Shown here piece by piece: positions 8,515 to 18,800 of a DNA stretch of 64,000 nucleotides. The number at the start of each line of letters is the position of its first letter. The first letter of the stretch is position 1. The stretch is taken from contig NZ_NFKJ01000006.1 in the NCBI RefSeq assembly GCF_002160325.1, forward strand, positions 80,243 to 144,242, given 5' to 3'. The notes under the pieces are model-generated. The model was not told the origin of the DNA. It saw only the letters and a list, made by a program, of their open reading frames with translations, and made no database searches. The position numbers and the translations under genes are program-made. The stretch is from Lachnoclostridium sp. An181. GTDB lineage: Bacteria > Bacillota > Clostridia > Lachnospirales > Lachnospiraceae.

Positions 8515-9423
8515 ATGATACTTGGTTCTCATGTGGGAATGAGCGGAAAGGAAATGCTTCTTGGCTCTGCCAAGGAGGCGGTCTCCTACGGCGCAGACAC
8601 CTTTATGTTCTACACCGGAGCTCCGCAGAACACAAAAAGAAAAGAAATAAATGCTCTTCGCATTGACGAGGCATGGGAATATATGCGCCTGCACGGCATC
8701 AACGACATCATTGTCCACGCCCCGTATATCATCAACCTTGCCAACACGGTGAAACCAGAGACTTATGAACTGGCAGTGGAATTTCTTACCCTGGAACTTA
8801 CACGCGCCCAAGCTTGCAAAAGCCGGACTTTGATCCTGCACCCAGGCTCCCATGTAGGAGCTGGGGAGGATGCCGGGATCGCACAGATCGTAAAAGGTCT
8901 CAACAAAGTCCTCACACGCGATATCCAGTGCAACATTGCGCTGGAAACCATGGCCGGGAAGGGTTCTGAAATCGGAAAAACTTTTGAGCAGCTGGCGCGA
9001 ATTTACGACGGAGTCATCTTCAATGATAAGCTGCGCGTTTGTTTTGACACCTGCCATACAAGCGACAGCGGTTACGACATCATCCATCATTTTGACGATG
9101 TCATGGATGAATTTGATCAAATCCTCGGCAAAAACCAGATTGCAGTCTTTCACATCAATGACAGCAAAAACGTGCCGGGAGCTGCAAAGGATCGGCATGC
9201 AAATATCGGATTCGGAAACATCGGTTTTGACGCCATTTCCTATATCGTTCATCACCCGGATTTCCAGCACGTTCCGAAAATTTTGGAAACTCCTTATATT
9301 CCTTCAGAAAAATTTCCAAAGAAATCTTACGCTCCGTACCGGCATGAAATAGAAATGCTACGGAAAAACCAGTTTGATCCGGATTTAGCCTCGCATATAC
9401 GAAATGAACAGGAGAAATTCTAA
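8515..9423 (+). CDS. nfo: endonuclease IV (AP endonuclease)
   Basis: Zinc-dependent apurinic/apyrimidinic endonuclease of base-excision repair. The 302-residue protein is a TIM-barrel of the AP endonuclease 2 family. Metal-ligand motifs are in order: GSHVGMSG at the start, ILHPGSH near 110, LETMAGKG near 145, [11 protein letters not shown] near 180, FHINDSKN near 215 and [10 protein letters not shown] near 230, ending with ILETP. ATG 8515 is preceded by AGGAGG 6 bases upstream; longer upstream frames run through the promoter and are rejected. Single-gene unit. Confidence 0.96.
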   Translation: MILGSHVGMSGKEMLLGSAKEAVSYGADTFMFYTGAPQNTKRKEINALRIDEAWEYMRLHGINDIIVHAPYIINLANTVKPETYELAVEFLTLELTRAQACKSRTLILHPGSHVGAGEDAGIAQIVKGLNKVLTRDIQCNIALETMAGKGSEIGKTFEQLARIYDGVIFNDKLRVCFDTCHTSDSGYDIIHHFDDVMDEFDQILGKNQIAVFHINDSKNVPGAAKDRHANIGFGNIGFDAISYIVHHPDFQHVPKILETPYIPSEKFPKKSYAPYRHEIEMLRKNQFDPDLASHIRNEQEKF

Positions 9424-9461
9424 AAGATTTCTAAAAAAATGAACTGCGCCTCCTCTTCCTC

Positions 9462-9509
9462 TTGACTTTTGCTTTTTTTCACTCCATAATTGTATTAAGT
9501 AAGTAATAC
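9462..9509 (+). promoter_or_regulatory. promoter with operator-like palindrome, YtrA/ABC operon
   Basis: TTGACT (9462-9467), 17-base spacer, CATAAT (9485-9490), directly followed by the inverted repeat GTATTA-6-TAATAC at 9492-9509. YtrA-type GntR regulators bind such repeats at the start of their own operons, so this is the likely autoregulatory operator. Confidence 0.6.
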
Positions 9510-9548
9510 AGTTGTGGATTATAATTATTAGAAACGAGGTGAGATTTC

Positions 9549-9917
9549 ATGGCATGGGCTTTAAACAATGACCGCCCTATCTATCTTCAGCTCATGGAGC
9601 GCATCCAGACAGACATTGTCTCCGGGAAATATAAACCAGGGGAAAAGCTCCCCTCTGTCAGGGAACTGGCTCTTGACGCTGCAGTGAATCCCAATACCAT
9701 GCAAAAAGCGTTGTCAGAGTTGGAAAGGATAGGTCTTGTCTACTCACAGCGTACAAGCGGACGTTTTATCACGGAGGATGATACAATGTTAAAGGAATTA
9801 AAAACATCTCTTGCACATGAACATATTATTGAATTTTTGAAAAAAATGAAACAACTTGGCTTTCAGGAATCAGAAATGCTGGAATTGATCGAACACACCT
9901 TAAAGGAGGGGAAATGA
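9549..9917 (+). CDS. YtrA-subfamily GntR transcriptional regulator
   Basis: Short GntR-family repressor of 122 residues: a winged-helix DNA-binding domain (about residues 10-78, with the PSVRELA and NPNTMQKAL helices) and a short C-terminal helical dimerisation tail, as in YtrA. Such proteins control the ABC exporter encoded next to them, often in response to cell-wall stress. It overlaps the ATP-binding gene by four bases (ATGA) and precedes a permease, forming a three-gene operon. GAGGTGAG lies just before the ATG. Confidence 0.9.
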   Translation: MAWALNNDRPIYLQLMERIQTDIVSGKYKPGEKLPSVRELALDAAVNPNTMQKALSELERIGLVYSQRTSGRFITEDDTMLKELKTSLAHEHIIEFLKKMKQLGFQESEMLELIEHTLKEGK

Positions 9918-10615
9918 TGGAACCGATATTGGATTGCCAAAATCTTTCTAAAAAATATGGAAATTTCTTTGCACTCTCCAATCTGACTCTCTCTCTGGAA
10001 AAAGGGCAGATTGTCGGCCTTCTCGGGCCAAACGGCAGCGGAAAAACTACGCTTATCAAACTTATCAACGGGCTTCTCACGCCAACTTCCGGGCATGTGC
10101 TCATCAATCAGATGGATCCTTGCACACAGACAAAAAAAATTGTCTCCTATCTTCCGGAAAGAGAGTATCTCAATACAAGGATGCGCGTCAAAGAAATCAT
10201 CTCCTATTTCGATGATTTCTACGATAATTTTGACATGCACCGTGCATACAAAATGCTGGAAAAACTTCAGATCAATCCATCTGCCCGGCTTCGCACACTT
10301 TCCAAAGGCACGAAAGAAAAAGTTCAGTTGATCCTTGTCATGAGCAGAGATGCGGATTTGTATGTGCTCGACGAGCCTATCGGGGGTGTGGATCCTGCAG
10401 CAAGGGATTACATTTTAAACACTATCATTACAAACTATAATGAAAATGCCACAATTCTCATATCCACGCATCTGATTTCGGATATCGAAAACATTTTGGA
10501 CCGTGCTGTCTTTATTCAAAATGGAAACCTTGTTCTGAATGAATCTGTGGATGATGTACGGATGAAATACGGGAAATCTGTGGATGCATTATTCAGGGAG
10601 GTGTTCCAATGTTAA
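9914..10615 (+). CDS. ABC transporter ATP-binding protein
   Basis: Cytoplasmic ATPase of an exporter-like ABC system. The 233-residue protein has Walker A GPNGSGKT near residue 40, a degenerate signature LSKGTKEKVQL near 130, Walker B LYVLDEP near 150 and a switch His (STHLI) near 190. A KEGG. AAGGAGG site precedes the ATG, which overlaps the regulator stop. The C-terminus overlaps the permease gene by seven bases, so the pair is translated together. The substrate is unknown. Confidence 0.92.
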   Translation: MMEPILDCQNLSKKYGNFFALSNLTLSLEKGQIVGLLGPNGSGKTTLIKLINGLLTPTSGHVLINQMDPCTQTKKIVSYLPEREYLNTRMRVKEIISYFDDFYDNFDMHRAYKMLEKLQINPSARLRTLSKGTKEKVQLILVMSRDADLYVLDEPIGGVDPAARDYILNTIITNYNENATILISTHLISDIENILDRAVFIQNGNLVLNESVDDVRMKYGKSVDALFREVFQC

Positions 10616-11436
10616 AAAAATTATTTGTATATGATATGAGAGCGCTCTCCAAGCTGCTGATCATCGCACACATTCCTCTTATATTGCTGGCATTTCTCCT
10701 CCGCTTTACTATCGTGGATGCGCTTTCTCACTTGGAAACCAATGACAGTTTTGCAATCTTAGCCGGCGCTTTATTGGTTTTATTTTTCTGCTATCTGGCT
10801 GTAGTTGCTTTTTTGACAGAAGTTTACTTTGCCTATTATACTTACAAAAACCTTTTTTCCGATCAGGGCTATCTTACATTGACCCTTCCGGCAACACCGG
10901 CGCAACAAGTGGGAGCAAAAGTACTCTCCGGTACAACATGGATTCTGATTGATCAGGTTGTCATCTATCTCAGCTGTGCAATCTGTATTGCCGGAACCAA
11001 CACCATGTCACTCATTCTGGATGAAATGCAGAAACTCCCAAAAGATTTCTTTCAAAGTTTTTTTGGAATGAGTTTTTCTGAGATTATCGCGTACTTTATG
11101 GGCAGTACACTGGTCAATGCTATCACTGCCCCATGCATAATTTTGGGTGCACTCTGCCTTGGACAGCTCTTCAGCAAAAACCGGATTTTGATTGCTGTAG
11201 TGACCTATTTTTGTTATTACTTCCTAGTACAGATTGTTGCATCCGGCTATATGGGTTATCAAATGGCATCCACCGCAAATTCCGCAGAAATTTTTGCCGG
11301 AACTCCTTATGCAACAACACCTTTACCTGGCATGAAGGGTCTATTCATACTATCTACGATACTTTGTGCAGCTTTTGGGGTTTTGGGATATTTCTTTTCC
11401 AATTGGTGTATGAGAAAAAAAATCAATCTTCATTAA
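10609..11436 (+). CDS. ABC transporter permease (ABC-2 type, YtrA-linked)
   Basis: Integral membrane partner of the preceding ATPase. The 275-residue protein has about six hydrophobic helices, with the first pair around residues 15-70 and a Tyr/Phe-rich YFAYYTYKNLFSDQGYLTLT loop near 85-100 that resembles other permeases of this clostridial family. The family is poorly characterised; export of a lipid, peptide or drug is possible. It ends just before a strong terminator. Confidence 0.82.
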   Translation: MLKKLFVYDMRALSKLLIIAHIPLILLAFLLRFTIVDALSHLETNDSFAILAGALLVLFFCYLAVVAFLTEVYFAYYTYKNLFSDQGYLTLTLPATPAQQVGAKVLSGTTWILIDQVVIYLSCAICIAGTNTMSLILDEMQKLPKDFFQSFFGMSFSEIIAYFMGSTLVNAITAPCIILGALCLGQLFSKNRILIAVVTYFCYYFLVQIVASGYMGYQMASTANSAEIFAGTPYATTPLPGMKGLFILSTILCAAFGVLGYFFSNWCMRKKINLH

Positions 11437-11447
11437 TATTAAGATTC

Positions 11448-11497
11448 AAAAAGCAGGAACTGCGGATCACACAAAATCCGCAGTCCTGCTTTTTTTC
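11448..11497. terminator. strong bidirectional terminator
   Basis: A 15-bp stem (AGCAGGAACTGCGGAT at 11452 with ATCCGCAGTCCTGCT at 11476-11490) with seven T after it and an A-rich start, between the convergent ABC permease and azlD genes. Confidence 0.9.
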
Positions 11498-11832
11498 TAA
11501 AAAACGACCTGTACCAAAAACATATACAATACAGTCCCCACTCCGATGCTCAAAAAATTATTCCGTTTCCATACATGCAAAATCACCACCATTGCACAGG
11601 CAATCAATTCCGGCAGCCCGTGAGGATTCTTCATCAATGATACTGATTTCAGGCAATAGATGACAAGCATCCCTATAACAGCCGGTGTCAAAACTCTTCC
11701 CAAATACCTCACTATAGGCGGGATCGTCTTACCTTTTGGAAACAATAAAAACGGCACGACCCTTGTCCCAAAGGTAGTCAACGCAACTACAACAATAATC
11801 AAGAATGACATTCCCACACTTATTGGGAGCAT
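11497..11832 (-). CDS. azlD: branched-chain amino acid exporter small subunit AzlD
   Basis: Small membrane subunit (111 residues, about four helices) of the AzlCD exporter for branched-chain amino acids and their analogues. The conserved N-terminal ALTTFGTRVVPFLLF stretch is present near residues 17-31. It begins inside the last codons of azlC (13-base overlap), so the two are translationally coupled. The last few bases of the gene lie in the shared terminator. Confidence 0.9.
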   Translation of the reverse strand: MLPISVGMSFLIIVVVALTTFGTRVVPFLLFPKGKTIPPIVRYLGRVLTPAVIGMLVIYCLKSVSLMKNPHGLPELIACAMVVILHVWKRNNFLSIGVGTVLYMFLVQVVF

Positions 11833-12554
11833 GTTTCTTCCTCCTCTTCTGACTCATATTTAATTTCCGTCTTGTCCAACCGGCTTTTCCCGATAAACAG
11901 AACAACCACAATACAGAGCATCGTGGGCAAAGCAAAACTATCAGCACCAAAAACCAAAAGGCAGACAACCGCTGCCACGACTCCAATAACCGCCGGGATA
12001 CGATTTTGCCTATTCCCCCACTGTTCCACGAAAATGACAAGGAAAAGTGCGGTCATGGCAAAATCAATCCCTTCGGAATTGAACGGAATCAGAGCTCCCG
12101 CCAGTGCCCCTATGATGGACCCCATGATCCAGTAAAGTTGATCCAAAAGCGCAATGGCAAACAAAAACTTTTCCTCATCCACCTCTTTTGGAACCTTTGT
12201 TGTACACAAAAGTGAGTACGTCTCATCCGTCAGTCCGAAAATCATATACCAACGTTTCTTTCCTATTCGATTAAATTTCTCCAAAAGAGAAATCCCATAA
12301 AAAATGTGTCTGATATTCACCATCAATGTCAAAAATATTACCTGAAACAGCGAAATGCCGGGCACAAAAAAATTCACTGCCAAATATTGTCCAGAGCCAG
12401 CATACACAAGAAGGCTCATAAGCCCTGCCCAGAGAAAAGAATATCCTTTTTCCGCATACATCACACCAAACGCAATCCCTATGAACAGATACCCTGTGAG
12501 CACTGGTACTGTGTACGGAAACGCCTTTCGAAATGCCTTTCCATATCCACCCAT
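11820..12554 (-). CDS. azlC: branched-chain amino acid exporter large subunit AzlC
   Basis: Main membrane subunit of AzlCD (about 244 residues, seven to eight helices). Family motifs PVLTGYLFIGIAFG near residue 17 and the NIRHIFYGISLL stretch near 80 are present. The frame extends upstream to a GTG at 12587, but ATG 12554 has GAGGG 6 bases before it and gives the usual family N-terminus. A Glu-rich cytoplasmic tail ends the protein within the azlD start. Confidence 0.92.
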   Translation of the reverse strand: MGGYGKAFRKAFPYTVPVLTGYLFIGIAFGVMYAEKGYSFLWAGLMSLLVYAGSGQYLAVNFFVPGISLFQVIFLTLMVNIRHIFYGISLLEKFNRIGKKRWYMIFGLTDETYSLLCTTKVPKEVDEEKFLFAIALLDQLYWIMGSIIGALAGALIPFNSEGIDFAMTALFLVIFVEQWGNRQNRIPAVIGVVAAVVCLLVFGADSFALPTMLCIVVVLFIGKSRLDKTEIKYESEEEEETCSQ

Positions 12555-12661
12555 CTTTTTCCCTCTTTCTCTTCCGTCAGATTTCACAGAGCGTCAGAAA
12601 AAACGCATCTTTAAAAAGCATACTGTTTTCCGCTCTTTTTGTCAAGAAATCAACTTCCCAC

Positions 12662-12690
12662 TTGTATTTTTCATCATAATGTGATAGTCT
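12662..12690 (+). promoter_or_regulatory. probable promoter of tRNA-Arg
   Basis: TTGTAT (12662-12667), 17-base spacer, TAGTCT (12685-12690); the start would fall a few bases before the mature tRNA 5' end at 12706. Confidence 0.5.
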
Positions 12691-12705
12691 TGTAAAGTAG
12701 CGTTT

Positions 12706-12777
12706 GTGTCTATAGCTCAGGGGATAGAGCAATGCCCTCCGGAGGCATGTGCGGCGGTTCGAATCCGTCTAGACACG
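12706..12777 (+). tRNA. tRNA-Arg (anticodon CCG)
   Basis: Full cloverleaf: acceptor GTGTCTA pairs perfectly with TAGACAC, the D arm is GCTC/GAGC, the anticodon stem is ATGCC/GGCAT with loop CTCCGGA (anticodon CCG, decoding CGG), and the T arm contains GTTCGAATC. The discriminator base is G. CCA is not encoded. A transcription terminator follows directly. Confidence 0.95.
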
Positions 12778-12780
12778 TAT

Positions 12781-12822
12781 AAAGGCTCTGTATCTTATCT
12801 ATGAGAGATACAGAGCCTTTTT
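12781..12822 (+). terminator. terminator after tRNA-Arg
   Basis: AAAGGCTCTGTATCT pairs with AGATACAGAGCCTTT over a 10-base loop, then a T run. Confidence 0.9.
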
Positions 12823-12902
12823 ATAATCCAGAAATGTTTTTTACTTTCCTGTATTATAAAAAATTTTGGGAAAGACTGTCCACGTAGTTTTTCTCATAGT
12901 TT

Positions 12903-13781
12903 CTACAGAAAAATTCTTCCCTCCTTATGGCTGTAGTAGTACGCATGGGAAGACAACACTTCCTCCTCTTCCACCTGAGTCTCATTCACCTCCTGTATCA
13001 TGCAGTCCAGCTGCGGCCTCATCGGGCTTTTACTCTCCGGAATCACGATCACTTCATGGATGCTGCTTGGAAGAATATAGAAATTTTCACCAATTCTTTC
13101 GTACACCTTCTCCATAACATGCGGATATAAAATACAGCTGGCTCCAAGATTTTTTGTTTCATTTGACACAATGTACATGTTGTCCACATCATTTTCCGGT
13201 GCATCAGTGCCAAGCATCTCAGCAACCGCCTGTTTCATCGTTTTTATTGTACATGGCAGAAGATGGGGACTGTTTTTCATGGCATCTTCATACAGCTCTT
13301 CTTTTTCTACTCCCCAGTACCTGAGATGGTCATTGGTAATCGTGACCGTCGCACTTTCATTTTCCTTTGTACTCAGAAGAATATAGAATACAACCGCAAA
13401 ATCAAGATAAGATACATAGGGTATCCCCTTTAAAAGAGACATGTTTTGCTCCCGGTTGATCAGTTTCATGACCGCTCTTTCCCTGACCGCCTCATAGTCT
13501 TTCAGATAGTCCATTTCCCACGACTTCCGAAACCGCACCTCATAATACAATTCCAGGATATGCCGGATGATCTCGTCCATACTCTCTCCCCTCTGAAACT
13601 GCTCATAGTATTCTTCCAGATAAATCGTGGGAGAGATATTGATCTCTTTTTCCTGAAAGGTAAGCCCCCTCCTCTCTATTCCATTATTTTTAACTACTGT
13701 CTGAATCTGCACGTCCACATCTGCCTTCACAGAATGCCTGATGCCCTCTCTTACTGCGCTTACAAATCTCTGGTAATTCAT
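12903..13781 (-). CDS. DUF5688 family protein
   Basis: A soluble 292-residue protein of unknown function in the DUF5688 family, common in Lachnospiraceae. No signal peptide, membrane segment or catalytic motif is apparent. The C-terminus contains the stretch FYILPSSIHEVIVIPE near residue 245, typical for the family, where these proteins recur in several copies per genome. GAGGAG stands 7 bases before the ATG. It is a single-gene unit between tRNA-Arg and efp. Confidence 0.85.
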   Translation of the reverse strand: MNYQRFVSAVREGIRHSVKADVDVQIQTVVKNNGIERRGLTFQEKEINISPTIYLEEYYEQFQRGESMDEIIRHILELYYEVRFRKSWEMDYLKDYEAVRERAVMKLINREQNMSLLKGIPYVSYLDFAVVFYILLSTKENESATVTITNDHLRYWGVEKEELYEDAMKNSPHLLPCTIKTMKQAVAEMLGTDAPENDVDNMYIVSNETKNLGASCILYPHVMEKVYERIGENFYILPSSIHEVIVIPESKSPMRPQLDCMIQEVNETQVEEEEVLSSHAYYYSHKEGRIFL

Positions 13782-13907
13782 TAAAATCTCCTCTCATTTT
13801 CAAGCGCCCGTTTGTGGAAAAATTTGTACGAATGTACTGGAAATTTAAAGTGATTTGAAATGAATATTATTTTTTAATTATACTCAATCCATCAAGAAAA
13901 AGCAAGA

Positions 13908-13950
13908 GAATGTCAGATACAGCAAACATAGATTGCCTCATCTGACATTC
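13908..13950 (-). terminator. terminator after efp
   Basis: Perfect 11-bp inverted repeat GAATGTCAGAT/ATCTGACATTC, followed on the minus strand by a C/T-rich tract ending in TTTTT. Confidence 0.75.
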
Positions 13951-13974
13951 CCCTTATAATCCTTTGCATATTTA

Positions 13975-14532
13975 TTATACGCGGGACAGATATTCTCCTG
14001 TACGTGTATCAATCTTCAAAACATCGCCCTGCTCAACAAACAGAGGTACCATGACAGTTGCACCTGTCTCAACCACTGCAGGTTTAGTAGCTCCTGTAGC
14101 TGTATCACCTTTGAATCCCGGCTCTGTCTCTGTAATAGCAAGTTCAACAAACAACGGCGGTTCTACTGCAAATACATTGCCATTGTGGGAACAGATTTTT
14201 ACCATCTCATTTTCTTTTACAAATTTCAAAGAATCGCCGATAGCGTCCTCGTTCAATGCAATCTGGTCATATGTCTCAACATCCATGAAATGGTACAATT
14301 CGCCGTCTGAATAGAGATACTGCATGTCTTTTCTTTCGATGTGCGCTTTCGGGAATTTTTCAGTTGGTCTGAATGTTTTTTCAACCACACCACCGCTGAT
14401 AATATTTTTTAATTTTGTTCTTACGAATGCAGCGCCCTTTCCCGGCTTTACATGCTGAAATTCAATTACCTGATAAATATTTCCTTCAATTTCAATGGTA
14501 ATACCATTTCTGAAATCTCCTGCTGAAATCAT
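13975..14532 (-). CDS. efp: elongation factor P
   Basis: Relieves ribosome stalling at polyproline stretches by binding between P and E sites. The 185-residue protein has the three beta-barrel domains of EF-P; the functional loop near residue 30 reads KPGKGAA with Lys at the modifiable position. No epmA/epmB or ymfI-type modification gene is in the window. The C-terminus (RTGEYLSRV) is canonical. The start [10 protein letters not shown] matches the family and has AGGAGG upstream. Confidence 0.96.
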   Translation of the reverse strand: MISAGDFRNGITIEIEGNIYQVIEFQHVKPGKGAAFVRTKLKNIISGGVVEKTFRPTEKFPKAHIERKDMQYLYSDGELYHFMDVETYDQIALNEDAIGDSLKFVKENEMVKICSHNGNVFAVEPPLFVELAITETEPGFKGDTATGATKPAVVETGATVMVPLFVEQGDVLKIDTRTGEYLSRV

Positions 14533-14693
14533 CTAAAAATCCTCCTTAATCGTACTTTACTACATTCCATAGTAAGCCTTTCCAAGTATATACATACTCT
14601 TACCGATAATAATTCTATAATATCTGCCTGGTTTTTTCAACCATTACTTTCAGGATTTCCTGTTTATTCCCGATTTATCTGGTCTCTTTTTCT

Positions 14694-14750
14694 ATGTGGA
14701 ACTCACATTTTTATGATTTGTCCGTTCCAATCATGAATAGTTCCACACAT
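14694..14750. promoter_or_regulatory. nested inverted repeat upstream of ldh
   Basis: An outer repeat (ATGTGGAACT at 14694-14703 with AGTTCCACACAT at 14739-14750) encloses an inner one (TTTATGATT with AATCATGAA). No T run follows, so it is more likely an operator or a leader structure of ldh than a terminator. It does not look like a Rex or CcpA site. Confidence 0.45.
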
Positions 14751-14793
14751 TCCAGATAAACTAACAAAATAACGGAAAGGAGCTGTAAAACAT

Positions 14794-15741
14794 ATGATCA
14801 TCGATAAACGAAAAATTGTGATCGTCGGCACTGGCATGGTTGGAATGAGTTATGCGTACAGCCTTTTAAATCAATCTCTCTGCGATGAGCTAGTGCTGAT
14901 TGACATTGATAAAAAGCGCGCCAAAGGAGAGGCTATGGATTTAAACCACGGTCTCGCTTTCGCTAATTCTAACATGACCATTTTTGCCGGGGAATATAAG
15001 GATTGTGCTGACGCGGATATTGTGGTCATTTGCGCTGGTGTTGCACAAAAACCTTCCGAGACAAGGCTCAACCTTTTAAAACGGAACGCAGAAGTCTTCC
15101 GCTCTATCATTGAACCAGTGACATCGTCTGGTTTCAATGGTGTTTTCCTGGTTGCCACGAACCCAGTCGATATTATGACCAGAATCACTTGTACACTGTC
15201 CGGATTCAATCCAAGACGGGTCCTCGGAAGCGGGACCGCACTTGATACAGCAAGGCTGCGCTATCTCCTCGGGGAAAAATTAGACGTGGATCCAAGAAAT
15301 GTCCATGCCTATGTGATAGGGGAACACGGAGACAGTGAATTTGTCCCTTGGAGCCAGGCGCTCCTGGCAACCACACCTATCCTTAAATTTTGTGGGAACG
15401 AAATGTATCCCATTTCAAGAGAGAGTCTTCAAAATATTGAGACGGAAGTGCGCACAGCAGCCTACAAGATCATCGATGCCAAACAGGCCACTTATTATGG
15501 CATTGGAATGGCACTTGCCAGAATCACAAAAGCAATTCTCGGAAACGAACACAGTGTCCTCACTGTATCTGCCATGTTGCGAGGCGAATATGGACAAAGA
15601 GATGTATTTGCAGGTGTTCCTTGTATTATCAATCAAAACGGGATTCAACAGATCTTCCCACTTTCACTGACCGATGAAGAGCTGAAGAAATTAAAAGACT
15701 CCTGCGATACTTTGCAGGAAAATTATGAGGGGATTTTTTAA
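14794..15741 (+). CDS. ldh: L-lactate dehydrogenase
   Basis: NAD-dependent reduction of pyruvate to L-lactate at the end of fermentation. The 315-residue protein has the Rossmann motif GTGMVGMSYA near residue 12, an Arg-containing active loop (AGVAQKPSETRLNLL near 80-95), NPVD near 130, the catalytic His in GEHGDSE near 178, and the usual substrate-binding Arg near 155. The spacing separates it from malate dehydrogenases. AAAGGAG lies about 9 bases before the ATG. A nested inverted repeat lies 45 bases upstream. Confidence 0.94.
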   Translation: MIIDKRKIVIVGTGMVGMSYAYSLLNQSLCDELVLIDIDKKRAKGEAMDLNHGLAFANSNMTIFAGEYKDCADADIVVICAGVAQKPSETRLNLLKRNAEVFRSIIEPVTSSGFNGVFLVATNPVDIMTRITCTLSGFNPRRVLGSGTALDTARLRYLLGEKLDVDPRNVHAYVIGEHGDSEFVPWSQALLATTPILKFCGNEMYPISRESLQNIETEVRTAAYKIIDAKQATYYGIGMALARITKAILGNEHSVLTVSAMLRGEYGQRDVFAGVPCIINQNGIQQIFPLSLTDEELKKLKDSCDTLQENYEGIF

Positions 15742-15753
15742 AGTTATGCAAAG

Positions 15754-15810
15754 TGAACCGACCTCCCAATCTTTAGATTTCTTGTCTAACTTTTTTGGGA
15801 GATCGGTTCA
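15754..15810. terminator. inverted repeat between ldh and the GH97 gene
   Basis: TGAACCGACCTCCCA pairs with TGGGAGATCGGTTCA (15 bp, one mismatch) around a 27-base loop. It lies between convergent genes and probably ends both, although neither side has a strong T run. Confidence 0.6.
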
Positions 15811-15852
15811 AAGTTCAACACATCCTTTTTATGTCTTACTATTTACTCATTA

Positions 15853-18800
15853 TTATTTCCTGTTCTTTCTCTTCATTACGCCCATAACTGCTGCGGAACT
15901 GATTGCTCCCATGCAAATCAATACGTAAAGAACGGCCAAGGATGTATCTCCTGTTTTTGCGGATTTTACAGATGCATTTTTATCTGCATGATCTGATGCA
16001 GCGCTTGTATCATTCTGTCCGGCATTTGCTTGCTTGCCTTGTGCTGTCTTTAAGATATCGTTTTTTTCGGTCTTTCTATCTTCAGATACGGATACCAGTT
16101 TTGCAACTGCATCTTTTAAATTTTCTTCTGCCGCTGTCACAGTTTTCTGATCTGCATTTTCATCAGCAAATACTTCCTGTGCTCTTGCAAGGGCCGTCCT
16201 CATCGCTCCAAAGCTTTCTGCCTCATATGCGTCTTCGGAAAGTGCGGATGCCTCATTGATCAAAATCTCTAACGCGCTCTTATCCGGTTTCAGTCTCAAG
16301 TTTGCCATTGCCTCAAGAAGTCCTCTCCATGCCTGGTTTACTTCCTCCTGCATTGCATTTCCATCTTCCAATGTTTCTCTTGCAGCTTTGAGAGCATCTA
16401 TAAACACCTGTTTTCCATCATCCAAGTAGGAATCCAGTCTTCCCTCGATGTCGGCTGCCAGGGCAACTACTTTTTCAAGATCCGCTTTGTCCCCTTGTTT
16501 GAAAGAAAGATACTGCATTGCTTTGATCAGGTTCTGCCAACATGTATCCACATCTATCTGTGTGATTCCGGTAACACCTTCATTTACATCTTCAAGCATG
16601 TTTTCTGCATCTGCAAGTGCCTGTTCAAAGGTTGCTTTTACAGAGTCGATCACGCCTTCTGTGTCTGCTTTCTTTGCAAGCTCAATCGCATACTGCAAAA
16701 TATCCAGCCTTAACTCTTCCGGTTTTTCAGTTGCTGCAATGGCCTGGAATTCAAATACACTTGCATAGGCACTTGTATTGCTGCTGCCTGTGACTTCTAA
16801 TTTCACATAGCGCCCCTTCGTATTTTCGGGCGCTCTGTCCTTATTTAATCCGGCATTTGTATTGTCATTCTTATCTACAACAAGCTGCCATGTCTCCTTA
16901 TCATTGCTTGTATAGATCTTATATGTATAATAACGATCCGCATTTTTATTGTAGAAATTTGTGACAAATTGAAGAAGATTATACTCTTCTCCCAAATCAA
17001 TCACCGCACTTTGCGGATAGTTGCTGCTAGATGCAGCCCAGCGGGTTGAATCATTTCCATCGTTGATATAGGATTTGTCATTTTCCGGTTTTTCAATGGA
17101 AGTTACTTCCACGGATTTGTTCAACGCTACATTTATATAATCATAGTTGCCTTCACTGTTTTTCACAGTCATAAATTTGGCGTCCGCCCAGTCTGCCCAG
17201 TCATGACTGCTGTTTCCATTCGGATCTGTGGCAAGCACAAGTTCTTTTACACCTGCGATCGGAACAGAAATCTTTTGTGGTTCTTTAGATCCGGTGATCA
17301 CAGTTTCTTTCAATAGTTTCCCATCACCGTAAACATAGAAAGTCATTCCATTACTTTTATCTTGCTTTGTGGCATCTACACCGACTGTAGCCTCAAAAAA
17401 TTCATATCCTTTGTCTGTCAAATCATAGTACAATTCTCCAGGCGCATCCATACCCATACCTTTTTCATATGTTTGCGTCTTTCCTCCAATGATCAGGTGC
17501 ATGTCGCTGCCATCGCGGTTTTTATCCTTTTGAACTTTGTCCATCTTATTTCCTTCACCAGTGGATGGATCGTAAGTATCACCATTCCAGGATTTTTCTG
17601 AATCATAATCCAAATCACTTACATATGCTGCCAATTCTTTTGTTGCCATCAAATCCTCTACCAGATTTTTGAGCGCATCTTGGATTTCCTTTGTAGCCGC
17701 AGCAATCTCAGACTGCTCTGGCTGTGCATTTTCCAAAAGGGTTTCTCCTTTTTCTACCGCTTTTTCAAGAACTGCCCAGCTTTCTTTTGTATAATAACCC
17801 GGAACCAGATGGTTTGTTTCGGAAATGGCATCCATCAAAGGCACTGTTAAATTATAAGTATTATATGCCTGATTCAAAATTGCCAATGCCTGTGAGATTT
17901 CTTCCTCAGTTGCAGCTGTATTGTCCATGACTGCCTGGGCAGTTTCTTTTTTCTTCTGTAATACTCTCCATGTTTCTGTTTCATAACCCGGAGTTTCAAG
18001 CGCATCGACTGTTCTCAATAAATTTTGAAGCGCTGCTTTATCGTAAGATGGAATTTCACTTACATCGCCAAAATCTTCTGCCTTTGTAAGGCGCACAGAG
18101 TATCCGTATTTTTCTTTCATGTTATAGATCAAAGTTGTATCTCTGTCAACTAAATATACCTCTTTGAGTAAGGTTTGCGTTTCTTTGGAGGAACTGTTAA
18201 ATCCTGCATTCGGATCTGCATCCGATCCATCAAAATAGATTTCTGCTACATACTGGCCTTCGTCCAGAAAATCCAACGGGATATTTAAGGTTCTGTCCAC
18301 TGCCGAGAGACTGCCAATGTACCATCGGCTTGGAATAACTGTTCCATCATTTTTCGTATCGGCAAAACTTTGTCTGGCAATTGTTGCATATTCCTGCATC
18401 TTGCCTTCCAAATAAAGTGTATTTTTCCACGTGGCTGGCATATTATCAAAGAAGTCTACGACAGACTTATCCTTTTCTGGGATTTCCATTGTGTTTGTAT
18501 ACCAAAATAAAAGATTCACACCTGTGCGGAACATCAAAGGAGATGCAAGTGCATACCCTTTTGTTGCTTTTCCAGGCCAACAAAATGTATGGTCTGCCGG
18601 TCCTTGAATGGTTCTGGTAAAAATTGTAGAAATATCTTCCGGAATACTGACATTTCCTTTCTCCTCGTCCCCATATATACCCTCAGCGGAAAGAAGATTT
18701 GGATATGTACGTTCAATTCCTGATGGAACCCATTTATCATGTACGGTTAATACAAGATGATGTCTCGCTGCTGCCTCTACGACTTGCTGCATATATAACT

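Noticed and set aside
8362..9270. A 302-codon minus-strand frame opposite nfo
   Set aside because: Antisense shadow; it would run through the nfo promoter and has no ribosome site.
14694..14750. The ldh-upstream repeat as a Rex or CcpA site
   Set aside because: It matches neither consensus, so only an unnamed repeat is reported.
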